Part shown: positions 39,422 through 48,334 of the stretch, in pieces
Position numbering within the stretch: the first letter of the stretch is position 1
How the letters are laid out: each line of letters starts with the position of its first letter
NCBI GenBank assembly: GCA_963805325.1
Contig: CAWDTS010000001.1
Coordinates: forward strand, 496,001-560,000
DNA from: DASWJZ01 sp963805325
GTDB lineage: Bacteria; Pseudomonadota; Alphaproteobacteria; Rhizobiales; Afifellaceae
Direction of reading: 5' to 3'
DNA: 64,000 bases
Position numbers and translations under genes: made by a program
The notes under the pieces: model-generated
What the model was told of the DNA's origin: nothing
The model's database searches: none
The model's input: only the letters and a program-made list of their open reading frames with translations

Positions 39422-39940
39422 ATGGGCGGCGAGCCGCATTTTCGGGTCTTGGAGGCGGAAGAGGCGCATCTTCCCGGCATCCTGACCATCTACAACCATG
39501 CCGTGGAACACTCGACGGCGATCTGGAACGATGTCGTCGTGGACCTCGAAAACCGCCGCCAGTGGTGGCGGGGGCGGACGGAAGCCGGCTTCCCGATCCT
39601 CGTGGCGGTGGAAGGGGCCGCAGCGGGCGACCAGGTGCTCGGCTACACCAGCTACGGCCCCTTCCGGCCCTTCGACGGCTATCGGCAGACGGTGGAGCAT
39701 TCCGTCTACGTAGCCGAAGCAGCGCGGCGGCGCGGCATTGCCCGCGCGCTGATGCAGGCGCTCGAAGCCCGCGCGCGGGCGGCGGGCATGCATGTGCTGC
39801 TCGGCGGCATCGCTGGCGATAACGCCGCGTCGCTTCGGCTGCACCAGGAGCTTGGCTTCAAGGAGACCGCACGCATGCTGGAGGTGGGGCAGAAATTCGG
39901 CCGCTACCTCGATCTCGTGTTCATGCAGAAGATGCTTTGA
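39422..39940 (+). CDS. GNAT acetyltransferase of the Pat/MnaT (phosphinothricin/methionine sulfoximine) type
   Basis: A 172-residue acetyltransferase. LPGILTIYNHAVEHSTAIWN is the family opening, EHSVYVAEAARRRGIARALM the acetyl-CoA motif and LHQELGFKETARMLEVGQKF the end motif. Enzymes of this type acetylate phosphinothricin, methionine sulfoximine/sulfone or related toxic amino acid analogues. GGAGG lies four bases before the ATG. It is a single gene between divergent lepA and the mbfA promoter. Confidence 0.88.
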   Translation: MGGEPHFRVLEAEEAHLPGILTIYNHAVEHSTAIWNDVVVDLENRRQWWRGRTEAGFPILVAVEGAAAGDQVLGYTSYGPFRPFDGYRQTVEHSVYVAEAARRRGIARALMQALEARARAAGMHVLLGGIAGDNAASLRLHQELGFKETARMLEVGQKFGRYLDLVFMQKML

Positions 39941-39985
39941 GACGGTGGAGCGCGGCAGACGGAGAAGCGCTGCCTTCCGCTAGAC

Positions 39986-40002
39986 ATTAGAACGGTTCCA
40001 AT
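39986..40002 (+). promoter_or_regulatory. Irr-type iron control element (ICE-like box) at the mbfA promoter
   Basis: ATTAGAACGGTTCCAAT is a 17-base dyad with 7 of 8 pairs matching around the central G. It fits the rhizobial ICE pattern TTAGAA-N3-TTCTAA with one change. It ends 13 bases before the mbfA start. In Agrobacterium and Bradyrhizobium, Irr represses mbfA through such a box under low iron. Confidence 0.75.
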
Positions 40003-40015
40003 CTAACTCTCGCGC

Positions 40016-40994
40016 ATGATTCCAGGCTTCAGCGACCGCAAGCGTTTTTCCGATCTGACCGAGCCGGAGATTCTGGCGCTGGCAATCTCGTCGGAAGAAG
40101 AAGACAGCCGCGTCTATGCGACCTACGCAGAGCGCCTTCGCCCGCAATACCCGCAGAGCGCCCAGGTCTTCGACGGCATGGCCGCGGAGGAAGACACGCA
40201 TCGCCGCCGTCTGATCGAGGCTTTCAAGCGCCGCTTCGGCGAGACCATTCCCGTCGTCAGGCGCGAGCACGTCACCGGGTTCTATCACCGCCGGCCCTAT
40301 TGGCTGGTCGGCAATCTCGGCATCGAGCGCGTGCGCGAGGAAGTCGGGCTGATGGAGGAGGAAGCGCGGAGCTTCTACCTGAAGGCCGCGCAGAGCACGA
40401 GCGACGCCGACACGCGCAAGCTGCTCGGCGATCTCGCGGCGGCGGAAAGCGGACATATCGAAACGGCGGGGCAATTGGAACGCCAGTTTCTCGGCGAGAG
40501 CGCAGCGCGCAGAGGAAGACGCCGTCGCGCACCGGCAATTCGTCTTGACCTACGTGCAGCCGGGGCTCGCGGGACTGATGGACGGCTCGGTCTCGACGCT
40601 CGCGCCGGTCTTCGCGGCGGCCTTCGCCACGCACGATCCCTGGCAGACGTTCCTGGTCGGCATGGCCGCTTCGATCGGCGCCGGCATCTCCATGGGTTTC
40701 ACCGAGGCGCTTTCCGACGACGGCGCGCTGACTGGCCGTGGTTCGCCGATGCTTCGTGGCGTCGCGTGCGGCGTGATGACGACAATCGGCGGGCTCGGGC
40801 ACACCTTGCCCTATCTGATCCCGCACTTTTTCACGGCGACAGCCCTCGCCGTGCTGGTGGTTATCATCGAGCTCCTCGTGATCGCCTGGATTCGCTGGCG
40901 CTACATGGAGACGCAGTTCTGGCGCGCAAGCTTCCAGATCGTGCTCGGCGGGGCGCTGGTCTTCGCGGCGGGGATATTGATCGGCAACGCCTAG
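40016..40994 (+). CDS. mbfA: Membrane-bound ferritin A, Er-VIT1 iron/manganese exporter, frameshift near 40507
   Basis: The N-terminal erythrin-like domain has four di-iron helices with E..ExxH pairs: SSEEEDSRVYATYA, MAAEEDTHRRRL, LMEEEARSFYLKAA and AAAESGHIETA. After LGESA the frame shifts in the GC-rich run 40503-40510; ignoring one base continues AEEDAVAHRQFVLTYVQPGL and the VIT1 membrane domain with GSVSTLAPVFAAAFATH and AASIGAGISMGFTEALSDDG. MbfA exports iron (and manganese) when cytoplasmic iron is high. No Shine-Dalgarno is seen before the ATG. The stop codon overlaps that of the convergent arsR in a CTAG. The frame break is probably a sequence error. Confidence 0.87.
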
Positions 40995-41702
40995 GCTCGC
41001 CGCCAATCGGCGGGAAGCCCGAAGGTTCGCATGAGGCAGGCATCGCCCGGCCGGGTGATCCTGAGCGCGCGGCTTTCCGGCACGCGGGCGATCCAGCGGA
41101 GGTCGAAGAGTCTGCTCCAGTAGCGCCGAGCCGAGGCGCCCGGAGAGATGCGGACGGCGTTCGCTCCAGTCGAGGCAGGTTCGGCACAGAGGCCGCCTGG
41201 AGAGGACCTCCGCTTCGAGATCGATCCCGAGATCACGGAAGAAGCGCCGACCTTCGTCGGTGACAAAGCCGGCTCCGTCGGAGAAGACGACATAGTCGCT
41301 GCCGCACAGGGAGTCCGTCACGGCCAAAGCAAGCCTGCCGGCCATATGATCGTAGCAGGTGCGCGCGATCCGCAGGGCCTCGTCGCGCGGACCGACCGGG
41401 CGATAGCGTTTCGGACCCGCGGCGGCGACCGACATCAGCGCATGAATGGCATGCGCGACTTCGGGCGATGACAGGCGGTAATAGCGGTGTCGACCCTGCT
41501 TCTCCAAAGCGATCAGACGCGCCTCCGCCAGCTTGGCAAGATGGCCGCTTGTCGTCTGCGGCGTGACGCCGGCATGGCGCGCCAGCTCGCCGGCCGTCAG
41601 CGCCTGCCCGCCCATCAATGCGGACAGCATGTTGGCGCGGGCGGCGTCCCCGATGAGGCTCGCGACTTCGGCGATCGCGTTTCCGGAGGCGACGTTCGAC
41701 AT
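40991..41702 (-). CDS. ArsR family regulator with C-terminal sensing domain, frameshift near 41112
   Basis: About 237 residues when corrected. The winged helix is ANMLSALMGGQALTAGELAR and GVTPQTTSGHLAKLAEARLI. The C-terminal part has a cysteine-containing segment (SRRPLCRTCLDWSERRPHLS) and after ALLEQ needs one base removed (41111-41116) to continue as LFDLRWIARVPESRALRITR, ending at a TAG that shares CTAG with the mbfA stop. Without that fix the frame runs on for hundreds of codons antisense to mbfA. The ATG at 41702 starts MSNVASGN. It diverges from the EamA transporter gene, 121 bases away, and probably controls it. Confidence 0.82.
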
Positions 41703-41823
41703 TCCCAAAGACTAGCAGGCGCATCGGTCGCCGTCAGCAGCCCATGGTTCGGCCACGGCCGAAACATCGGAGCAAGGGTTCAGGCCAAGGAAGAGGGCAG
41801 CAGCAGCATCTTCGTGGACAGCA

Positions 41824-42729
41824 ATGATGACGATCAGCCGGCCGAATATGACGAAGGAGCTCGCACTTCTAATGGCGCTTTCCGCGCTATGGGGCGCCTC
41901 CTACACCTTCATCAAGGTCGGCGTCGAAACCATCCCGCCAGTGACCCTGATCGCCACGCGCACGCTCCTCGCGGGCGTGATCCTGACGGCGATCATTCGC
42001 TGGCGCGGCCTGCGCCTGCCGAAGGACATCGCGACGTGGCTCAGGTTCCTGGTTCAGGCCTGCCTCAACAGCGTCGTTCCGTTCACGCTGATCGCATGGG
42101 CGGAACAGACCACCGACGCCGGGTTGGCGACGATCCTGAACTCTACCTCTCCGATCTTCGCGTTCCTGCTGACGGTGTTCATCACCCGCCACGAGGCGGT
42201 GACGGGACGCAAGCTGCTCGGGGTCGCGGCTGGGCTCCTCGGGATATGCCTTATCATCGGCGTCCAGGCGCTCGGCGGCCTCGGACGCGAGCTGTGGGCG
42301 CAGATCGCCATCGTCGCCGCGACCATCTGCTATGCGGGCGCGGCGATCTTCGGAAAGGGCTTCAAGGGCCTCGACCCGATGATGCCGGCGGCGGGGTCGA
42401 TGATCTGTGGCGCAGCGGTCCTCACCCCGGCGAGTCTCGCGATCGACCGCCCCTGGACGCTGGCTCCCTCCACGGCGTCCGTGCTCGCGCTCCTCGGGCT
42501 CGCGGTCTTCTCGACCGCACTCGCCTTCGCCATCTATTTCCGTCTGGTGCAGACGCTCGGTTCGGTCGGCACCACGGCGCAGGCCTATCTACGCGTGCCG
42601 ATCGGCGTCGCCATCGGCGTGCTCTTCCTTGGAGAGACCCTGACCTCGACCGCCTGGCTCGGCCTCGCCTGCGTCGTCGCCGGTGTCGCCGCGATGACCG
42701 TTCCCGCACGTTTGCGGGCGGCGGTCTGA
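41824..42729 (+). CDS. DMT/EamA family transporter
   Basis: A 301-residue inner-membrane protein with two EamA repeats and about ten TM helices. The first opens with LALLMALSALWGASYTFIKV and the second includes ATICYAGAAIFGKGFKGLDP and ends with LGETLTSTAWLGLACVVAGV. EamA proteins export metabolites such as amino acids or drugs. The ATG-ATG at 41824 leaves two possible starts three bases apart. It is divergent from the ArsR-type regulator, which suggests ligand-controlled efflux. Confidence 0.9.
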   Translation: MMTISRPNMTKELALLMALSALWGASYTFIKVGVETIPPVTLIATRTLLAGVILTAIIRWRGLRLPKDIATWLRFLVQACLNSVVPFTLIAWAEQTTDAGLATILNSTSPIFAFLLTVFITRHEAVTGRKLLGVAAGLLGICLIIGVQALGGLGRELWAQIAIVAATICYAGAAIFGKGFKGLDPMMPAAGSMICGAAVLTPASLAIDRPWTLAPSTASVLALLGLAVFSTALAFAIYFRLVQTLGSVGTTAQAYLRVPIGVAIGVLFLGETLTSTAWLGLACVVAGVAAMTVPARLRAAV

Positions 42730-42832
42730 GCCTCCGAGACGCCCGGATTCCGAGCGCATTCCCAGGCCCAATCGAAATTGGTCTGATCTGCTCGGCGTTC
42801 CGGTTGAATCAGCAATGGTGGCATAACGCGCG

Positions 42833-43672
42833 TCAGGTCGCGCCGGCCGTCCCGCCTTCGGCTTCTGCGCCGAGCGGCGGGGGCGGAGCGTCCGCCGGCT
42901 CGTGCTCGTTCACCCAGCGGATGCTCTTGTAGTCGAAGCCGCGCTCGATCGTCGGCTTCACCACTGAGAAATAGGGCGAGAGGTCGAAGTCGCGCGGCGC
43001 GTAGAGCGAGTGGTGGCGTATGTAATAGTGCTGCCGCCTCGCGCGCCGCGCCGTGCCGTCCTCGCCCGGCGCGGGAACGACGCGCGGCAGGATCGGATAG
43101 CCCACCGCCTGGAACCCTTCTGCGATCAGCGATGAGCAGATAGCGCGGGTCGGGTCGCCGGAGCCGAAGGCGATGGCGCGCCGCCGCCAGCTCTTGGGGA
43201 GCGGCACCGGAAAGAAATAGCGGATCAGGTCGAAGAGGTTGCGCATGTCGTAGCGGAGCCCGATCCGCTCCACCATGAAACGCACCACGCGCTGCTGATC
43301 GGGATAGGAGAGCATCACCGGACGGCAGACGCGGGTGTTGAAGGTGGTGTAGCGGGAGAGCGGCGCCGATACGCAGCCCTCGCCGAGATTGACTTCGACG
43401 AGCACATGCGGCTCGCCGTCGGGCTCGGTCCTTCCCGGGATGTCGCCGACGAAAAGCGCAGCGTGCGACCAGCTCGAGGTGGTCATGTACTCGATCACCA
43501 TCGAGATGTACTGGTGTCCCTCGACGAGGAGCACGTCGCCGGGCTTCAGTATTGCGCGGAGCGTATCGGGGTCGGAGGGCGTGTAGGGCTCGTAGCCCGA
43601 AGTCTCGCGCCGGAGGCGCTCTGCGAGCCACCGGCCGATCTTGTCCAGCGTTGTGTCGACCGTCCCGGTCAT
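42833..43672 (-). CDS. YiiX-like permuted papain-fold amidase (NlpC/P60 superfamily)
   Basis: A 279-residue protein. ILKPGDVLLVEGHQYISMVI and the His motif SWSHAALFVGD come first, and the Cys motif TRAICSSLIAEGFQAVGYPI later; this order (His before Cys) marks the circularly permuted papain-like family of E. coli YiiX. These enzymes may cleave amide bonds in lipids or peptides. No signal peptide. The C-terminal tail is Pro/Ala-rich. It starts 17 bases after gpmA and is probably in its operon. Confidence 0.85.
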   Translation of the reverse strand: MTGTVDTTLDKIGRWLAERLRRETSGYEPYTPSDPDTLRAILKPGDVLLVEGHQYISMVIEYMTTSSWSHAALFVGDIPGRTEPDGEPHVLVEVNLGEGCVSAPLSRYTTFNTRVCRPVMLSYPDQQRVVRFMVERIGLRYDMRNLFDLIRYFFPVPLPKSWRRRAIAFGSGDPTRAICSSLIAEGFQAVGYPILPRVVPAPGEDGTARRARRQHYYIRHHSLYAPRDFDLSPYFSVVKPTIERGFDYKSIRWVNEHEPADAPPPPLGAEAEGGTAGAT

Positions 43673-43689
43673 CCCGCCATCATGCGGGA

Positions 43690-44310
43690 TCAGTCCTCAA
43701 GAATCTCTTTTTCCGCCACCGTCGTGTCGGCGTTCAGGCGATAGACCAGTGGCACGCCGGTCGCGATCTCCAGCTTCAGGATCTCGTCGGTGCTGAGTTT
43801 GTCGAGCACCATGACGAGCGAGCGGAGCGAGTTGCCGTGGGCGGAGACGATGACGCGCCGGCCGCGCATCACGTCGGGAAGGATGCGCGTCAGGTAATAG
43901 GGCCAGACGCGCGCGCCCGTGTCGCGCAGGCTCTCGCCGCCCGGCGGATTGGTGGCGTAGGAGCGGCGCCAGATGTGGACCTGCTCCTCACCCCATTTCT
44001 TGCGCGCGTCGTCCTTGTTGAGGCCGGAGAGGTCGCCGTAGTCGCGCTCGTTCAGCGCCTGGTCGCGATACTCTTCAAGCCCGGTCTGACCGAGCTCTCC
44101 CAACATGAGCTTCAACGTATTCTGCGCGCGGACCAGTGCGCTGGTATAGGCAACATCGAAGGTGAGCCCCTTCGCCTTCAGCTTCCTGCCCGCGGAGCGT
44201 GCCTCTTCGACGCCGACTGGCGAGAGATCGACGTCCTTCCAGCCGGTGAAGAGATTCTTCAGGTTCCATTCGCTCTGGCCGTGGCGCACGAGCACGAGAA
44301 GACGGTCCAT
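43690..44310 (-). CDS. gpmA: 2,3-bisphosphoglycerate-dependent phosphoglycerate mutase
   Basis: A 206-residue glycolytic enzyme interconverting 3- and 2-phosphoglycerate. The phospho-His motif is LVLVRHGQSEWNLKNLFTGW, then LNERDYGDLSGLNKDDARKK and the second catalytic His in VIVSAHGNSLRSLVMVLDKL. It is shorter than E. coli GpmA, as in other alphaproteobacteria. GGAG lies six bases before the ATG at 44310. It follows rhomboid by 65 bases. Confidence 0.96.
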   Translation of the reverse strand: MDRLLVLVRHGQSEWNLKNLFTGWKDVDLSPVGVEEARSAGRKLKAKGLTFDVAYTSALVRAQNTLKLMLGELGQTGLEEYRDQALNERDYGDLSGLNKDDARKKWGEEQVHIWRRSYATNPPGGESLRDTGARVWPYYLTRILPDVMRGRRVIVSAHGNSLRSLVMVLDKLSTDEILKLEIATGVPLVYRLNADTTVAEKEILED

Positions 44311-44375
44311 GGAAGCTCCGATCGTTGCGGGCGAACGACCTCCCTTCAAGGGAGACCGTCGCGCTGCCTCGCCTG

Positions 44376-45278
44376 CTATCTTGCGCCTGACGCCACGGTC
44401 AAGGCTACAAACCAGGCAACGCCCATCAGCAAGAGCGCCGCCAAGCCGTAGACGTGCTGGGCGCGGCGGCCCTGCGGGATGTGCCGGCCGGCGACGTGGA
44501 GCGCCGCGCCGCCGCAAATGCCGGCCAGGAAGCCGGCGATGTGGGCGCCGAAATCGGTGCGCTCGCCGCCAAATCCGAGAAACGCCAGCAGCATGACCCC
44601 CGCGGCCAAGGGAAGCCAGGCGCGTAGGCCTCGCGCCCAGCGCGAAGGCCCGCGCCGCCACACGAGCGTCGCGAGCAGCCCAAGCGCCGCGAACACGGCC
44701 GTCGAGGCGCCGATCGACGTATGCTCGGGCGGGGTCACGAGCGCGTTCAGCACGTTGCCGAGGCCGGCCATCAGCAGGGTGGAAAGCCACGCCAGGCCGG
44801 GCCCGACCCGTTGCGCGAGGACGAGGCCGAGCACGCCGCCCGCGAAGATGTTGCTGGCAAGATGCTCGATATTCGCGTGCAACGTGAGCGCCGTCAGCGC
44901 CCGCCACCATTCGCCGCCGAGCATCAGGCCCGACTGCGCGTAGCCGGCCGCGTCCCAGTCGAGACCGAACAGGCTTCGCCCGGCCGCGACGTAGATGACG
45001 ATGAGCAGCGTGCAATAGGCGAACGCCGCGTCCGCGCCTTCCCAGATCGGCGGGAGCGACGGTTCCGGCCGGCGTAGATTCTCGCGTTCGAACTCGGCAA
45101 GCTCGTAGCCCGCCCTCAGCGCATCCTCGGCGGCCACAGAGAGCGCGACGGCGCCCGGCCCCCGGTGCAGGCGCGAGCCGATCCCCATCGAAGCCAGAAC
45201 CAGCGCAGCCGCTTCGGCATCGCGGGACCTTGGATAGCGGCCGACCTCGACCCAGGCGTCGTCGGAGACGTGGCTCAA
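44376..45278 (-). CDS. Rhomboid family intramembrane serine protease with N-terminal DUF2007-like domain
   Basis: A 300-residue protein with an N-terminal soluble part (WVEVGRYPRSRDAEAAALVL, then ASMGIGSRLHRGPGAVALSV) resembling the DUF2007 putative signal-transducing fold, then six or seven TM helices. Catalytic Ser192 is in SIGASTAVFAALG and His246 in DFGAHIAGFLAG; His134/His139 are in LTLHANIEHLASN. All rhomboid residues needed for activity are present. It starts 10 bases after the EVE-domain gene. Substrate unknown. Confidence 0.88.
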   Translation of the reverse strand: MSHVSDDAWVEVGRYPRSRDAEAAALVLASMGIGSRLHRGPGAVALSVAAEDALRAGYELAEFERENLRRPEPSLPPIWEGADAAFAYCTLLIVIYVAAGRSLFGLDWDAAGYAQSGLMLGGEWWRALTALTLHANIEHLASNIFAGGVLGLVLAQRVGPGLAWLSTLLMAGLGNVLNALVTPPEHTSIGASTAVFAALGLLATLVWRRGPSRWARGLRAWLPLAAGVMLLAFLGFGGERTDFGAHIAGFLAGICGGAALHVAGRHIPQGRRAQHVYGLAALLLMGVAWFVALTVASGAR

Positions 45279-45288
45279 GCGACGCGCC

Positions 45289-45744
45289 TCAGAGCCGGCG
45301 TGGATCGACGCCCATCGCCGCCGCGATCATCGCAAAATCGTCGCGCGGGACGGAGAACAGGCTGCGATGGAAGAAGAGCCCCCAATGCGTGCGGTCCTTG
45401 ATGAAGGAGAGCCGGTCGAGCAGCGGATAGACATCCGCCTGGCTCGCCTTTGTCTCGAAGGCAATGTCGCGCCGCCAGCCGACGCGGCCGGGCATCATCT
45501 CCGCCTCGTAGGGCTCGCGCTCAGTGAATTTTCCGATGGCCGTGAAGGCGCGAATTTCATCGCCGCCCTTCAGAAGGGTGCGCGGCGAGTAATAAGCGAG
45601 CCACTCGCCCGCGCCGGTGCGCATCACCGCGTCGTGCCGCCCGTGCGCGAACATGGCGAAGCCGCCGGCAAGGCAGCGGTCGACGCCGACCTTCGGAACG
45701 ACGGCGATCCAGTAGCGGGGACCGACAGGTTTCTTCGTCGCCAT
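45289..45744 (-). CDS. EVE-domain protein (UPF0310)
   Basis: A 151-residue single-domain protein: GPRYWIAVVPKVGVDRCLAG, then AMFAHGRHDAVMRTGAGEWL and YYSPRTLLKGGDEIRAFTAI, and VPRDDFAMIAAAMG at the end. EVE (PUA-like) domains bind modified bases or RNA. It opens the minus-strand group EVE-rhomboid-gpmA-amidase, and a palindromic repeat lies just upstream. Confidence 0.88.
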   Translation of the reverse strand: MATKKPVGPRYWIAVVPKVGVDRCLAGGFAMFAHGRHDAVMRTGAGEWLAYYSPRTLLKGGDEIRAFTAIGKFTEREPYEAEMMPGRVGWRRDIAFETKASQADVYPLLDRLSFIKDRTHWGLFFHRSLFSVPRDDFAMIAAAMGVDPRRL

Positions 45745-45792
45745 TCGTGCAAATCCCTTAGGCCGCCGGCACGAATGGCGGCCACCTAACCT

Positions 45793-45913
45793 CCCTCATG
45801 CTGAGGTGTGAGCGTAGCGAGCCTCGAAGCACGCATCAAAGCCTTCCGGCGCCTTCTAGACGTTCCTTCGAGGCAATGCCGGCCGAGGCCGGCATTGCAC
45901 CTCAGGATGAGGG
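45793..45913. repeat. Nested palindromic intergenic repeat between EVE gene and dapB
   Basis: Three dyads lie in one 121-base element. The outer arms are CCTCATGCTGAGGTG and CACCTCAGGATGAGG (one mismatch); the middle arms are GCCTCGAAG and CTTCGAGGC; inside is a perfect 12-base stem GCAATGCCGGCC/GGCCGGCATTGC with a two-base GA loop (45873-45898). This layout matches a palindromic repeat family that I recall as common in Bradyrhizobium-like genomes. It probably folds as one long RNA cruciform. Confidence 0.75.
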
Positions 45914-45983
45914 CGGTGGATTTGACCAGGCGAATGACTGCAGAGGCCCCGGCCCTGCCCGCCCTCGCCCGCAAAAAGAAAGG

Positions 45984-46793
45984 TCAGTGCAGCCCCAAGA
46001 CATCCTGCATGTCGTAGAGCCCCGGCGTCTTGTCGAAGGCCCAGAGCGCGGCGCGGACGGCGCCGTGGGCGAAGTTGTCGCGGCTCTCGGCGCGGTGGAT
46101 GAGCTCGATGCGCTCGCCCTCGCCGGAAAAGATCACCGTGTGGTCGCCGACGACCGAGCCGCCGCGAAGGCTTGCAAAGCCGATGGCCTCACGCGGTCGC
46201 GCGCCGGTCATGCCGTCGCGGCCGCGCAGCGACTTTTCGGCAAGGTCGATGCCGCGCCCCTCCGCAGCGGCGTGCCCCAAAAGGAGTGCGGTGCCCGACG
46301 GCGCGTCGACCTTGTGGCGATGATGCATTTCGACGATCTCGATGTCGTAGTCCGGCCCGAGCACGGCCGCCGCGCGCTTCACGAGGCCGGCGAGGACGTT
46401 GATGCCAAGGCTCATGTTGCCAGCCTTCACGATGCGGCAATGGCGCGCCGCCGCCTTGAGCCGCGCCTCGCCGGCGGGGTCGATGCCCGTCGTGCCGATG
46501 ATGTGGACGATGCGCGCCTGCGCGGCGAGCTCCGAATAGGCAAGCGTCGCTTCCGGTGAGGTGAAATCAAGGAGCACATCGGTATGCGCGAGCACGGGGA
46601 GCGGATCGGCGCCGACCGTGACCCCTGTCTCGCCGGCCCCGGCGATGAGCCCGATGTCCACGCCCTGCGATTCGGCGTCCGGCCGGTCGAGCGCGCCAAC
46701 GAGCTTCAACTTCGGCTCGGTGAGGACGGCGCGCGTCAGCGCCCGACCCATCCGCCCGCCGGCACCGGCAACGACGACGCGAAGCTCAGCCAT
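45984..46793 (-). CDS. dapB: 4-hydroxy-tetrahydrodipicolinate reductase
   Basis: A 269-residue enzyme of lysine and diaminopimelate synthesis. The NAD(P)H motif GAGGRMGRAL is at the N-terminus; TTGIDPAGEA, AGNMSLGINVLAGLVKRAA and the catalytic EMHHRHKVDAPSGTA follow, then the C-terminal EGERIELIHRAESRDNFAHG. The ATG at 46793 has a strong GGGAGGGGAG upstream; an open frame continues further up but has no support. It is divergent from the ActS gene and often near gpmA in alphaproteobacteria, as here. Confidence 0.97.
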   Translation of the reverse strand: MAELRVVVAGAGGRMGRALTRAVLTEPKLKLVGALDRPDAESQGVDIGLIAGAGETGVTVGADPLPVLAHTDVLLDFTSPEATLAYSELAAQARIVHIIGTTGIDPAGEARLKAAARHCRIVKAGNMSLGINVLAGLVKRAAAVLGPDYDIEIVEMHHRHKVDAPSGTALLLGHAAAEGRGIDLAEKSLRGRDGMTGARPREAIGFASLRGGSVVGDHTVIFSGEGERIELIHRAESRDNFAHGAVRAALWAFDKTPGLYDMQDVLGLH

Positions 46794-46918
46794 TCTCGCT
46801 CCCCTCCCTGGCCCTTCCCCGGGAGGGACGGGCCCCGCGCCCCTATAGCAATGGCGCCTGGCGGATGAAACCGCCGCACTTGCCTGACTTGCGTGGGCGG
46901 AAAGAGTAAGAGGGCGGC

Positions 46919-48253
46919 ATGGACATGGCATTGCGCAGAAAAGTGGAGGAAGAAAGCGGCTGGTCGGGCCGGCGCCTCAAGCTTTCAACGCTGATCAGGC
47001 TGCGCTGGCTGGCGGTCGGCGGGCAGAGCGCGGCGATCCTCGTGGTCGGGCTGTGGTTCGGCTTCCCGCTGCCGATGGGCGCCTGCTTCGCGCTGATCGC
47101 GCTTTCCGCCTGGCTCAATCTCGGGCTCCGGCTGGTCTTTCCGCCCGCCTATCGGCTCGACCCGAACTGGGCGGCGCTGCTTCTCGCCTACGACCTCCTG
47201 CAGCTGACCGGCCTCCTCTATCTGACCGGCGGTCTCGAGAACCCGTTCGCCATCCTACTTCTTGCGCCGGCCATGGTGTCGGCGACGACGCAGCAGGCCG
47301 ACAAGACGTTTCTGGTCGGCGCCATGACACTCGCCGCGGCGACCGTGCTCATCTTTGTGCATCGGCCGCTGCCGTGGTTCCCGGGCGACGTCTACAACGT
47401 GCCGCTCCACTATGTCGGCGGCGTTTGGGTGGCGCTCGTCTCCGCCCTCGCCTTCATGACCTTTTATGCATACCGTGTGGCGGAGGAAGCGCGCGTTCTC
47501 GCCGGCGCGCTCGCGGCGACGGAGCTCGTCCTGCAGCGCGAGCAGCACCTCTCGGCGCTCGACGGCCTGGCGGCCGCGGCGGCGCACGAACTCGGCACGC
47601 CGCTTGCCACCATCGCGCTCGTCGCACACGAGCTTGCAAGCGAGCTCAAGCCCGACGACCCGCACGCGGAGGACATCAAGCTGATCCGCGCACAGTCGGA
47701 GCGCTGCCGCGAGATCCTCTCCAAGATAGCCTCGCTCTCCTCCGACCCAGCCGGGCATCTTCGGCTGATGCCGCTCTCGCACGTGCTCGAAGATGCGGCC
47801 GCCCCGCACCGCGACTTCGGCATCGATATCTCGATCGCGCTGAAGGGCGAGGCGCCGGAGCCGGTCGCCGGCCGCAATCCCGGGCTCCTTTACGGACTGG
47901 GCAACCTCGTCGATAACGCCGTCGACTTCGCCAAATCGGAGGTGCACATCCTGGCCGAGTGGTCGGAATCGGAGGTGACGATCACCATCGACGACAACGG
48001 CCCGGGCTTTTCGCCGGAGGTCATCGACCAGCTCGGCGAGCCCTATGTCACGACGCGGCGCGCCGATCGAGAAGCAACGCGAGAGCATGGAGGGCTCGGT
48101 CTGGGCATTTTCATCGCCAAGACGCTACTTGAGCGCTCCGGGGCAACGCTGGCCCTCGCCAATCGGAAATACCCGGAAACCGGGGCCTCCGTCACGGTTT
48201 CCTGGCCCCGTACTGAGTTCGAGGCGACCGGGATGGCGGCGTTAGCCAAATAG
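46919..48253 (+). CDS. actS: ActS/RegB redox-sensing histidine kinase
   Basis: A 444-residue inner-membrane sensor with six TM helices. The quinone-binding motif GGLENPF is at residues 104-110, the H-box AAAHELGTPLATIA carries His223, and the redox-active cysteine typical of RegB is Cys263 in RAQSERCREILSKI. N and G boxes (LVDNAVDFAKSEV, HGGLGLGIFIAKTLLERSG) are normal. RegB/ActS responds to quinone pool and oxygen and phosphorylates RegA/ActR. There is no senC between kinase and regulator, the rhizobial arrangement. Confidence 0.95.
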   Translation: MDMALRRKVEEESGWSGRRLKLSTLIRLRWLAVGGQSAAILVVGLWFGFPLPMGACFALIALSAWLNLGLRLVFPPAYRLDPNWAALLLAYDLLQLTGLLYLTGGLENPFAILLLAPAMVSATTQQADKTFLVGAMTLAAATVLIFVHRPLPWFPGDVYNVPLHYVGGVWVALVSALAFMTFYAYRVAEEARVLAGALAATELVLQREQHLSALDGLAAAAAHELGTPLATIALVAHELASELKPDDPHAEDIKLIRAQSERCREILSKIASLSSDPAGHLRLMPLSHVLEDAAAPHRDFGIDISIALKGEAPEPVAGRNPGLLYGLGNLVDNAVDFAKSEVHILAEWSESEVTITIDDNGPGFSPEVIDQLGEPYVTTRRADREATREHGGLGLGIFIAKTLLERSGATLALANRKYPETGASVTVSWPRTEFEATGMAALAK

Positions 48254-48334
48254 ACCGAGAGGGCCTACCAGAGCTTGATCGGCCGTGCGTAGTGCTTAGG
48301 TTTCCCCCAGCCTCTATGATAGCGAGCGCCCGCA

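Noticed and set aside
40272..41708. A 478-codon minus-strand frame as one long ArsR-type protein
   Set aside because: Only the first part is ArsR; the rest is antisense to mbfA and arises from the frame break near 41112. The true tail is in another frame and ends at 40991.
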